Source of the DNA: an uncultured Holophagaceae bacterium
GTDB lineage: Bacteria > Acidobacteriota > Holophagae > Holophagales > Holophagaceae
Direction of reading: 5' to 3'
Assembly (NCBI GenBank): GCA_903937385.1
Contig: CAIZZF010000008.1
Span: 124,001 to 188,000, forward strand
Length of the DNA: 64,000 nucleotides
Both the position numbers and the translations under genes were made by a program. Below the pieces are notes generated by a model, which did not search any database, was not told where the DNA came from, and was given only the letters and a program-made list of their open reading frames with translations. Below, one piece after another: positions 44,156 to 51,664 of the stretch. Numbering within the stretch: position 1 is the first letter of the stretch; every line of letters begins with the position of its first letter.

Positions 44156-44310
44156 GCCTCCAGCCGTCGGATGGGAGGCTCCAGGTCCGCAAGCGCAGCG
44201 CGCGGGAGCACCCTCCGGGGGAGGGTGCGATACCTGGAGAGGAGGGCATCATCGGCCCCGACCGGGGAGCCGGGAAGCCAAGGGAAGTCTTCGCCCAAGC
44301 CGAGTGAGCC
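44087..44310 (+). repeat. Exact 72-bp duplication of the ftsK 3' end flanking a repeat element
   Basis: 44087-44158 and 44239-44310 are identical over 72 bp. Between them lies an 80-bp element (44159-44238) with nested inverted arms: 44179-44186 with 44232-44239, and a perfect 9-bp stem 44208-44216/44220-44228. The element resembles the 131-bp repeats at 56.8-57.1 kb (shared GGGAGGCTCC, AGCGCGC.GGAGCAC and GTGCGATA). The rest of the gap to 44461 shows nothing coding. Confidence 0.85.
44152..44307 (+). CDS. Possible 51-codon mini-ORF coupled to ftsK
   Basis: A GTG overlaps the ftsK TGA (GTGA). The frame runs through the repeat element and then reads the duplicated ftsK tail in the ftsK frame, ending at the copied stop. 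The N-terminal half (GRLQVRKRSAREH, then GAIPGE) resembles the mini-ORFs at 56.8-57.1 kb (GRLRLGERSAPEH, then AIGGGDA). It may be translated by coupling; whether the peptide has a role is unknown, and it could be a by-product of the duplication. Confidence 0.4.
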   Translation: MSLQPSDGRLQVRKRSAREHPPGEGAIPGEEGIIGPDRGAGKPREVFAQAE

Positions 44311-44461
44311 GGAAATTCACAGCCTATTCGGCTTCATTCTCAAAGGTCCTCGACGAGGCCTAAAGTCTCCATTGCAGTGGCCGTAGACCTGCATCACATC
44401 TTTCTCGACTTATAGGTAATCAACCATACACTCCTAGCGGAATGTTCCCCTGGGAGGACCC

Positions 44462-45835
44462 GTGAAGCTTCTGAACCTAAGTGCCCTGCTCCTGGCCGCC
44501 GCCGGCTCCGCCCTGGGGGCCGCCGATGCGCCCGCCAAGCCCGCCGCTGCGAAGATCTGCACCCTGTGTCACACCACGGACGCCAACCACCTCCGGGGCT
44601 ACTTCGACACCCTCGTCACGCTGAACAACTCGCTGCAGCTGCGGCTGGATGACCGCACCGAGGTGCTGCGCTTCGACAAGGCCACGCTGAAGGTGATCTC
44701 CCCGGAGCCCGCCGCCAATGCCGAAGCCGCCCTGAAGGCCATCGCCAAGGGCCACGAGGTGCGCGTCGAGTACACCGAGAAGGACGGCGTCAAGACCGCC
44801 ACCCTGGTGGCCGTGAAGCCCCCCGTGAAGCTCGCCGCCCATGAGACCATCGCGCTCGAAGAGCTCCAGAAGCTGGTGGCCATGGGTCCCGAAAAGGGGA
44901 AATACTTCCTCTTCGACTCGCGCCCCACCCCGCGCTTCATGGAAGGCGCCATCCCCACCGCCGTGAACCTGCCCTTCCCGGCCTTCGACAAGAACGTGGA
45001 CAAGCTCCCCGCAGACAAGGCTGCGCTGGTGATCTTCTACTGCAGCGGGAAGACCTGCAACATGAGCCCCGGCTCCCTGGCCAAGGCCCGGAAGCTGGGC
45101 TACACCAACGTGAAGGTCTTCATCGACGGCATGCCTGCCTGGGGCAAGAAGGCCTCCGGAGTGCTGAGTCCTGGAGCCTTGAAGACCGCCTTCTGGGACA
45201 CCCAGACGCCCCTCGTCATCCTGGATGCCCGCCCCGCTGCTGAGGCCGCCAAGGGCTTCATGAAGGGCGCCGTCGCCGTGGATCCGACAAAGGTAGCCGA
45301 CCTCCTCAAGACCTTCCCCTCGGCCAAGCTGAAGCCCCCCGTGGTGGTGGTGGACGAGACCGGTGGCGCCGCCGCGAAGACGGTGGCCGCAGAGCTGGTC
45401 AAGGGCGGCTATACCGGCGTGAACGTGCTGAGTGGCGGCTTCAAGGCCTGGCAGGCCGCAGGCCTCCCCGTGGAGACCGGCCCCCTGGCCGCCCAGGCCA
45501 CCTTCGTACCCAAGCCCCGCCCGGGCTCGATCTCCGGCGCCGAGTTCACCAAGCTCGCCGAGGCTGCTCCGGCCGCCCGCGGCGTCGTGATCCTGGACGT
45601 GCGGAACCTCGAGGAGACCAAGAACGGCACCATCAAGGGTGCCCTCCTGATCCCCGAGCCCCAGCTGGTCTCGCGCCTCGCAGAGATTCCGAAGGACAAG
45701 GCCATCGTCTGCCACTGTTCCACGGGCATCCGCGCCGAGCTGGCCTTCCACCTGCTGAAGGAGAAGGGCTACAACGTCCGCTTCCTGCCCAACGAGATCA
45801 CCGTCATCGACACCGGCGAGTTCACGCTGGACTAG
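44462..45835 (+). CDS. Secreted triple-rhodanese protein with a CXXCH motif
   Basis: 457 residues from a GTG with GGGAGG upstream. A signal peptide (1-20) is followed by a heme-c-type motif CTLCH (Cys33, Cys36, His37), a small beta-rich region (about 45-120), and three rhodanese domains (about 130-235, 240-340, 355-455). The first has an active-site-like Cys194 (YCSGKTC), the second has lost it (VVVDETGGAAA), and the third has Cys419 (CHCSTGIRA). It may move sulfane sulfur or thiols in the periplasm with a bound heme. It appears monocistronic. Confidence 0.85.
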   Translation: MKLLNLSALLLAAAGSALGAADAPAKPAAAKICTLCHTTDANHLRGYFDTLVTLNNSLQLRLDDRTEVLRFDKATLKVISPEPAANAEAALKAIAKGHEVRVEYTEKDGVKTATLVAVKPPVKLAAHETIALEELQKLVAMGPEKGKYFLFDSRPTPRFMEGAIPTAVNLPFPAFDKNVDKLPADKAALVIFYCSGKTCNMSPGSLAKARKLGYTNVKVFIDGMPAWGKKASGVLSPGALKTAFWDTQTPLVILDARPAAEAAKGFMKGAVAVDPTKVADLLKTFPSAKLKPPVVVVDETGGAAAKTVAAELVKGGYTGVNVLSGGFKAWQAAGLPVETGPLAAQATFVPKPRPGSISGAEFTKLAEAAPAARGVVILDVRNLEETKNGTIKGALLIPEPQLVSRLAEIPKDKAIVCHCSTGIRAELAFHLLKEKGYNVRFLPNEITVIDTGEFTLD

Positions 45836-45852
45836 CAGCAGGAAAGCACCTT

Positions 45853-45914
45853 AACCACCAAGACAGAAAGACCACGAAGAGGGCCGCGGTGGGCTCGCTT
45901 CGTGGTCTTCGTGT
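45853..45914. repeat. Intergenic inverted repeat, ACGAAG family, second copy
   Basis: AGACCACGAAG (45869-45879) pairs exactly with 45898-45908, and the flanking ACCACCAAGACAGAAAG and CTTCGTG add imperfect pairing. The words match the 33.4-kb element. It follows the rhodanese stop by 18 bp and may act as its terminator. Confidence 0.6.
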
Positions 45915-45990
45915 TCCCCCCGGAAATACACTGCGCCTGAATAGAGCTGATCACCGCCCAAGCGTGAAGAGCGCCAAAAAAGGCATCGCA

Positions 45991-46176
45991 CCGTGTGTTC
46001 TCCACACACTCAGAGTAAAGCAACCACTCTCGCAGAGAAAAGACGAGAGGAGCGGAGGGGCGCTGAGGCCTTCTGCTCACCCGCTGTTCTCTGCGAACCT
46101 CGGTCCTCTCCGCACTCTCTGCGAGAGTTGTTGCCCTTCCCCCGCGAGCCGGATGAGGCCATGAAGGGTTGGCAGC
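45991..46176. repeat. Intergenic repeat, GCAGAG family, copy B
   Basis: The core 46020-46134 is bounded by GCAACCACTCTCGCAGAGA and its near-perfect complement TCTCTGCGAGAGTTGTTGC (18 of 19). It aligns with copy A at 16.2-16.4 kb including both flanks, but lacks about 40 bp of its centre. Together with the ACGAAG repeat it occupies the 45836-46212 gap; no gene is supported there. Confidence 0.75.
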
Positions 46177-46212
46177 AGGAGGCGAAGCTGAGACGGTAAG
46201 CGCTGCGCCTTC

Positions 46213-47190
46213 CTAGTCGGTCCGCCGGGCGGGTCTCCAGCGGCTGCGCTTGGCGGGATCGGCCAGGCCTGCGGCGTGGCAGGTGCGGCAGGCATCCAGC
46301 TGAGCGTCACCGCCGCGCCAGTAGACGCGGGTGGCGCCGGCAACCTCACCGCGGCGCTCGGCGGGCACCCGGGGCCAGTAGAAGGTCAGCGAGGGTCCGG
46401 CAGCCTGGATCTCCAGCGCATAGAGAGGACCCACCTCGGGACCCGGCCGACCCCAGCGGTCCTCCTGGGAGCTGAGCACCACCAGGGTGCCCGCGGGCAG
46501 GGTGCCGCCGGCCCGGTAGGCCACTGCGGCTTCAGGACTCACCCAGGCACGGATCCAGCGTCCGCCGTGGGCCAGGGACTTGACCGGGTCTGGATGGACC
46601 GGCTGCAGGGCCGCATAATCGAGGGCCCGCAGGGGTGCCTGCGCCTCGGAGTCCCGGGGGGGCGCGGACACCCGCGTCGGAGCCGGCGGGGCGGCCTGCA
46701 CCAAAACAGCAGCTGGGGCGGCGGGGGCAGCGGCGCGTTTCTGCAAGTGAGCCAGACCGTGGCCGTTGTCGCCGGTCAGCACCAGGAGGAGGGACCAGAG
46801 CAGGCCCAGCCCCAGCGCGAGCAGGCCGAGGCTCTGGTGTTCCTTGCGGGGCCGGGTCATGGCCCAGAGGGCGGCACCGCCCAGCAGCAGCGAGCCGCTT
46901 CCCAGCAGGACATGGCGGAGCAGCAGGCTCTCGGGACCCGGTCCCCCCAGCAGCCGGAGAGAGATCCGATGCACCGGCATGAGCCCGAGGCCCGACAGCG
47001 ACAGGAACCCGCTCAGCAGGGAGGCCAGCAGGCCGCCGAGGCCAAGCCAGCCCAGGTAGCGGCTGACCGTCCACCAGGCGCGGATGCCACGGCCGGGGCG
47101 CTGGGCCGCGAGGAGGGCCCAGGGCAGCAGCAGTCCCGTCGCCACCGGAAGATGGGACAGCAGGGCATGTGGGGCGGCGAACCAGTCCAT
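46213..47190 (-). CDS. Membrane protein with C-terminal CXXCH, P460-like cytochrome
   Basis: 325 residues. Four N-terminal membrane helices (to about 135) include [17 protein letters not shown], then a Pro/Ala linker and a periplasmic domain ending in [10 protein letters not shown], a c-type heme site about 25 residues from the end. The order of W-x-YR-G, SSQEDRW..., TFYWP and a terminal CXXCH recalls cytochrome P460-like domains, but similarity is loose. It is probably an electron-transfer or oxidase component. The start at 47190 is chosen by membrane topology; the ribosome-binding site is weak. It is divergent from gmhA. Confidence 0.68.
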   Translation of the reverse strand: MDWFAAPHALLSHLPVATGLLLPWALLAAQRPGRGIRAWWTVSRYLGWLGLGGLLASLLSGFLSLSGLGLMPVHRISLRLLGGPGPESLLLRHVLLGSGSLLLGGAALWAMTRPRKEHQSLGLLALGLGLLWSLLLVLTGDNGHGLAHLQKRAAAPAAPAAVLVQAAPPAPTRVSAPPRDSEAQAPLRALDYAALQPVHPDPVKSLAHGGRWIRAWVSPEAAVAYRAGGTLPAGTLVVLSSQEDRWGRPGPEVGPLYALEIQAAGPSLTFYWPRVPAERRGEVAGATRVYWRGGDAQLDACRTCHAAGLADPAKRSRWRPARRTD

Positions 47191-47280
47191 GGGAAGAACA
47201 CCTTTTCCAGGTCGGAAACTCCCCGCAGTCTGGCACTCCTGGCCGAATCCCGGGGGGGAATTCCTGTCACAATCCAGGCC

Positions 47281-47844
47281 ATGAAACAGACCCTCCTCCA
47301 GCACGTCCAGGCCTCGGTGCAGCTCAAGCAGCTGTTTTTCGAGCGGGAGATGGACCGCCTCCTGGCCCAGGCCGATGACATGGCCGAGCGGCTCCGCCGG
47401 GGCGGCCGGATCTTCGTCTGCGGCAATGGAGGCAGCGCCGCCGATGCCCAGCACCTGGCCGCCGAGCTCAGCGGGCGCTATGTCAAGGAGCGCCGGGCCC
47501 TGGCGGGCATCGCCCTCACCACGGACACCTCTGCCCTGACGGCCATCGGCAACGACTACGGCTTCGACCAGGTCTTTTCCCGGCAGCTCGAAGCCCTGGG
47601 GCGGCCCGGCGACCTGCTCATCGGCATCAGCACCAGCGGCAACAGCCCCAACGTGATCCGCGCCGTGGCCTCGGCCAGGACGCTGGGGGTCCGCACCCTC
47701 GGCCTGCTGGGCCGGGACGGCGGCCAGCTCGCCGGGCTCATGGACGACGCCATGGTGGTGCCCTCCACCGTCACGGCCCGCATCCAGGAAGTGCACCAGA
47801 TGATCTACCACTTCTGGTGCGAGGCGCTCGATGCCCACTTCTGA
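47281..47844 (+). CDS. gmhA: Phosphoheptose isomerase (SIS domain)
   Basis: 187 residues. It converts sedoheptulose-7-phosphate to D-glycero-manno-heptose-7-phosphate for LPS core. Motifs are [23 protein letters not shown] with the catalytic Glu, [14 protein letters not shown] for phosphate, and [12 protein letters not shown] with the catalytic His. DiaA is a close paralogue without those residues; their presence favours GmhA. It heads a run of five plus-strand genes with short gaps or overlaps. Confidence 0.92.
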   Translation: MKQTLLQHVQASVQLKQLFFEREMDRLLAQADDMAERLRRGGRIFVCGNGGSAADAQHLAAELSGRYVKERRALAGIALTTDTSALTAIGNDYGFDQVFSRQLEALGRPGDLLIGISTSGNSPNVIRAVASARTLGVRTLGLLGRDGGQLAGLMDDAMVVPSTVTARIQEVHQMIYHFWCEALDAHF

Positions 47845-47853
47845 GGCCGGCCG

Positions 47854-48591
47854 GTGAACGCCGCCGCAGGCCTGCTGGTGCTGGCCCTCCTGGGACCGCC
47901 GCCAGCCCGGACCTACACCTGGCGGGACGCTGCGGGACAGACCCACATCACCAGCACGCCGCCCCCCGCGGGCGCGGAGCTCCTGGAGCCGCCCCCGCCA
48001 CCCGCGGTCGAACCGGGCCGCCCCGCCCCGCCCCTGCCCCGACAGGATGCCTCTGGTTTGGAGGCCCCCCCCCGGGAGCCGCTCAGCCCGGCGCAGCAGC
48101 TAGCCTGGACCTCGCTGGACCAGCACCTCGCCCGGGCCCGCGCAGGGCAGGACCAGCGCACCCTCGTGGCCGTGGCCGACTCCCTCCTCCAGGACTCCCT
48201 CTGGGGCCACGGCCTCTGGCTCATGCCCCTGGCGCCCGTGGTGGCCCTGGCCCTCCTGGGGCTCCTGGGCTGGTGGTTCGCCCTGGGCCTGCCAACCAGC
48301 CTGCGGCCGCCGGTGGTGGGCGGAGCCCTGCTGCTCGGGCTCGCCTTCGGCCACCTGCTCCTCACGGAGTTCCTCTACCAGCCCCAGGCCGTGCGGCTCC
48401 AGCGGAACCTCGAGCTGCTCGAGCTGCACCTGGGCACCGGCCGGGCCCCAGGTCCCACCCAGCGGGCGCTGCTGCGGGGACACTACCGCGCCCTCGAGGC
48501 GGCCGCCACGCTCAGCCAACCCCCCTGGCGGTTCCCAGGCGAGGTCCGGGCCCTGCGGGCATCTCTGAAGCAGGTGATGGTTGAACCCTGA
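47854..48591 (+). CDS. DUF4124-like membrane protein
   Basis: 245 residues from a GTG, 9 bp after gmhA. A signal-like N-terminus is followed by a DUF4124 motif (RTYTWRDAAGQTHITSTPP), a Pro-rich stretch, and two membrane helices (about 125-150 and 155-180) before a charged helical C-terminus. DUF4124 modules are periplasmic and of unknown function. It overlaps hemW by 11 bp. Confidence 0.65.
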   Translation: MNAAAGLLVLALLGPPPARTYTWRDAAGQTHITSTPPPAGAELLEPPPPPAVEPGRPAPPLPRQDASGLEAPPREPLSPAQQLAWTSLDQHLARARAGQDQRTLVAVADSLLQDSLWGHGLWLMPLAPVVALALLGLLGWWFALGLPTSLRPPVVGGALLLGLAFGHLLLTEFLYQPQAVRLQRNLELLELHLGTGRAPGPTQRALLRGHYRALEAAATLSQPPWRFPGEVRALRASLKQVMVEP

Positions 48592-49759
48592 GCTGCTGGG
48601 CAGGCTGCCTGCGCTGCGCCTGAGCGCCGAGGCCGAGCCCCTGGGGCTCTACCTCCACGTGCCCTTCTGCGTGGACCGCTGCACCTACTGCTCCTTCGCC
48701 ACCACCCGGGACCGGAGCCTGCAGCCCGCGACCACGGCGCAGCTCATGGCCGAGGTCGAGGCCTGGGGGGAGGCCCTTGCCCGTCCCGCCGTGGACACCC
48801 TCTACCTGGGCGGCGGCACGCCCTCCCTGCTGAGCGCCGCCGAGCTCGAAGGCCTGACCCTGGTCGCGCGCCGGGCCTTCGACCTGACCCCGCTGGTAGA
48901 GGCCACGCTCGAGGCCAATCCGGGCACCGTGGACCTGGCCTGGCTGCAGCGGGCCCGCGCCCTGGGCTGGGACCGCATCAGCCTCGGCGTGCAGGCCCTG
49001 GATGATGCCCTGCTGGCCCGACTGGGGCGCATCCACGACGCGGCCCAGGCGCTGGAGTCCCTGCGCCTCGCCGAGCAGGCTGGATTCCGCCGCCGGAGCG
49101 CCGACCTCATGGTGGGCATCCCCGGGCAGTCGCTGTCCCGAGTGCTGGCCGACGCCCGGACCCTCGCGGACACCGGCATCGACCACCTCAGCGTCTACCT
49201 GCTGGACCTGGACAAGGCCTGCCCCCTGCGCGCCGACATCGACGCGGGCCGCCTCACCCTGCCTTCCGAGGACGAGGTGGCGGATGTCTTCGAAGCGCTC
49301 CAGGCAGAGCTGCCGCGCCTGGGCCTCGCGCCCTACGAGATCAGCAACTACGCCCGCCCCGGCGGTGCCTCCGTCCACAACACGCGCTACTGGGAGCGCC
49401 GACCCTACCTGGGCCTCGGCCCCAGCGCCGCCTCCCAGCTGGGCGACTGCCGCTGGACCGAGACCAGCGTCATCCCGGCCTGGGCCGAGGGGCGCGGCGA
49501 GCTGGACCTGCAGGTGCTGGACGCCGCCGAGGCCCTCGCAGAGATCCCCCTGCTGGGCCTGCGCCTCCACCACGGCGTGGACTGGGCAGCCCTGCGCACC
49601 CAGGCGGAAGCCTTGAATCTGCGGCCCCTGGCAGAGGCCTGGGAGACCCGCCTCCGGGCCCTGGCCGCCGAGGGACTCACCGTGTGGGAGGGCGACCGCG
49701 TCCACCTGAGCCCCCGGGGCATGCTGCTCAGCAACGGCATCTTCGGGATGTTCGTATGA
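48581..49759 (+). CDS. hemW: HemW-like radical SAM heme chaperone
   Basis: 392 residues. The radical-SAM cluster motif CVDRCTYCSF (C-x3-C-x2-C) follows LGLYLHVPF; GGGTPSLL, LGVQALDDALL, YEISNYARPG and HNTRYWERRPYLGLGPSA are HemW signatures. HemW inserts heme into apoproteins rather than acting as coproporphyrinogen oxidase HemN. The TTG start at 48581 lies inside the previous gene with AGGTGATGG upstream. It overlaps the next gene by ATGA. Confidence 0.9.
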   Translation: MNPELLGRLPALRLSAEAEPLGLYLHVPFCVDRCTYCSFATTRDRSLQPATTAQLMAEVEAWGEALARPAVDTLYLGGGTPSLLSAAELEGLTLVARRAFDLTPLVEATLEANPGTVDLAWLQRARALGWDRISLGVQALDDALLARLGRIHDAAQALESLRLAEQAGFRRRSADLMVGIPGQSLSRVLADARTLADTGIDHLSVYLLDLDKACPLRADIDAGRLTLPSEDEVADVFEALQAELPRLGLAPYEISNYARPGGASVHNTRYWERRPYLGLGPSAASQLGDCRWTETSVIPAWAEGRGELDLQVLDAAEALAEIPLLGLRLHHGVDWAALRTQAEALNLRPLAEAWETRLRALAAEGLTVWEGDRVHLSPRGMLLSNGIFGMFV

Positions 49760-50643
49760 CCTACCTCGGTGAGGGCGCCGCACTCCTGACCGCGCTGTGC
49801 TGGTCCCTGAACTCGGTCTGCTTCACCGTGGCCGGGCGGCGGGTGGGCTCCGCCGCCGTGAACATCGGGCGCCTGCTCATGGCCTGGGCGGTGCTGGTCC
49901 TGGTGCACCTCGCCCTCTACGGCAGCGCCTTTCCGATGCAGGCGGGAAGCACCCGCCTAGGCTGGCTCGGCGTGTCAGGCCTCATCGGTTTCGCCCTCGG
50001 GGATGCCGTGCTCTTCGAGGCCTTCGTGCTGATCGGCGCGCGCCTGGCCATGCTGCTGATGACCCTGTCCCCAATCTTCAGCGCCCTGCTGGCCTGGCTG
50101 TTCCTGGGGCAGAGCCTGAGCCTGCTGAAGCTCGCGGCCATGGTGGTCACCCTGGGCGGCATCGCCTGGGTGGTCTGGGGCGACGGCGACCGCGAGGCGC
50201 ATCCGCATCTGGCCCGGGGCATCCTGCTGGGCGTGGGCGGCGCTCTGGGGCAGTCCCTCGGCCTGGTCTGCAGCAAGTTCGGCCTGGCGGGGGGATTTCC
50301 GCCGGTCTCGGCCAACCTCATCCGCGTGACCGCCGGCGTCGCGGCCCTGCTGCTCTATTTTGCCGCCACGGGCCGCCTGCGCCCCAGCCTGGCCAGCCTG
50401 CGGGACGGCCGGGCCACGGCATTCATCGGCCTGGGCGCCCTCACGGGTCCGGTGCTGGGCGTGGTGCTCTCCCTCATCGCCATCGCCAAGGCGCCCATGG
50501 GCGTGGCAGCCACGCTCATGTCCCTCTCGCCCATCCTGCTGCTGCCCGTGTCCCACTTGGTCTTCAAGGAGAAGGTCGGCGGCCATGAGGTGCTCGGCAC
50601 CCTGCTGGCCCTGGCCGGGGCGGCGGCGCTGTTCTTCGTCTAG
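49756..50643 (+). CDS. EamA/DMT-family transporter
   Basis: 295 residues, ten membrane helices in two EamA halves; the first half starts LLTALCWSLNSVCFTVAGRR. It is the third EamA gene in the window. It is translationally coupled to hemW through ATGA. The substrate is unknown. Confidence 0.86.
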   Translation: MTYLGEGAALLTALCWSLNSVCFTVAGRRVGSAAVNIGRLLMAWAVLVLVHLALYGSAFPMQAGSTRLGWLGVSGLIGFALGDAVLFEAFVLIGARLAMLLMTLSPIFSALLAWLFLGQSLSLLKLAAMVVTLGGIAWVVWGDGDREAHPHLARGILLGVGGALGQSLGLVCSKFGLAGGFPPVSANLIRVTAGVAALLLYFAATGRLRPSLASLRDGRATAFIGLGALTGPVLGVVLSLIAIAKAPMGVAATLMSLSPILLLPVSHLVFKEKVGGHEVLGTLLALAGAAALFFV

Positions 50644-50671
50644 CCCCCTCGGCCACACCCAGGAGTTTCCC

Positions 50672-51634
50672 ATGTCCCTCCGCAAGGATCCCGTCAGCTG
50701 GCTCTACCCGGCCCTCGAACCCACCCAGGTCCACCGCCTGAAGGTCTCTGAGCTGCACGAGCTGTATGTAGAGGAGAGCGGCAACCCCAAGGGCAAGCCC
50801 GTGGTGTTCCTCCACGGCGGGCCCGGCGGCGGCACCAGCCCCAAGCACCGCCGCTACTTTGATCCCGAGCGCTACCGCATCATCCTCTTTGACCAGCGCG
50901 GCTGCGGCCAGAGCACCCCCTACGCCGAAGTGCGGGAGAACAGCACCTGGGATCTGGTGGGCGACATGGAGCGCATCCGCGAGTTCCTCGGCATCGATCG
51001 GTGGATGGTCTTTGGTGGCTCCTGGGGCGCCACCCTGGGGCTTGCCTACGCGGAGGCCCACCCGCAGCGCGTCACAGAGCTGATCCTGCGCGGCATCTTC
51101 CTCCTGCGCCAGCGGGAGGTGGACTGGCTCTACCAGGAGGGCGCCAGCCGCATCTTTCCGGACGCCTGGGAGCCCTACCGCGATGCCATCCCCGAGGCCG
51201 AGCGCGGCGACTTCCTGCAGGCCTATGCCCGGCGGCTGCTGAGCGACGACCCGGCCCTGAACCTGCCCGCCGCCAAGGCCTGGAGCATCTGGGAGGGCGC
51301 CACCAGCAAGCTCCTCCCTGATCCCGACTTCATCGCCTCCTATGGTGACGAGGCGACCACCCTGGCCTTCGCCCGCATCGAGTGCCACTACTTCCTGAAC
51401 AAGGGCTGGATGGATGAGGGCCAGCTGCTGAGCCAGGCGACCGCACTCGCGGCCCTTCCCGGCGCCATCATCCAGGGGCGCTACGACATGGTGTGCCCCA
51501 TCGAGAGCGCCTGGGCCCTCTCCAAGGCCTGGCCCGGGGCCGAGCTCGTCATCGTGCCGGACGCCGGCCACAGCGCCTATGAGCCCGGGATCTCCAAGGC
51601 CCTGGTGGCGGCCACCGACCGGTTCGCAGGCTGA
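50672..51634 (+). CDS. pip: Proline iminopeptidase
   Basis: 320 residues, alpha/beta hydrolase of peptidase family S33. It removes N-terminal proline from peptides. The oxyanion motif FLHGGPGGGTSP, the nucleophile in FGGSWGATLGLAYAE, the catalytic Asp in QGRYDMVCP and the His in DAGHSAYEP are all present; DQRGCGQSTPYAEVREN is characteristic of the family. AGGAG lies 7 nt before the ATG at 50672. It ends a plus-strand gene run. Confidence 0.93.
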   Translation: MSLRKDPVSWLYPALEPTQVHRLKVSELHELYVEESGNPKGKPVVFLHGGPGGGTSPKHRRYFDPERYRIILFDQRGCGQSTPYAEVRENSTWDLVGDMERIREFLGIDRWMVFGGSWGATLGLAYAEAHPQRVTELILRGIFLLRQREVDWLYQEGASRIFPDAWEPYRDAIPEAERGDFLQAYARRLLSDDPALNLPAAKAWSIWEGATSKLLPDPDFIASYGDEATTLAFARIECHYFLNKGWMDEGQLLSQATALAALPGAIIQGRYDMVCPIESAWALSKAWPGAELVIVPDAGHSAYEPGISKALVAATDRFAG

Positions 51635-51664
51635 GCAGCGGCCACGGCTTCCGGGCCCCGGGCC

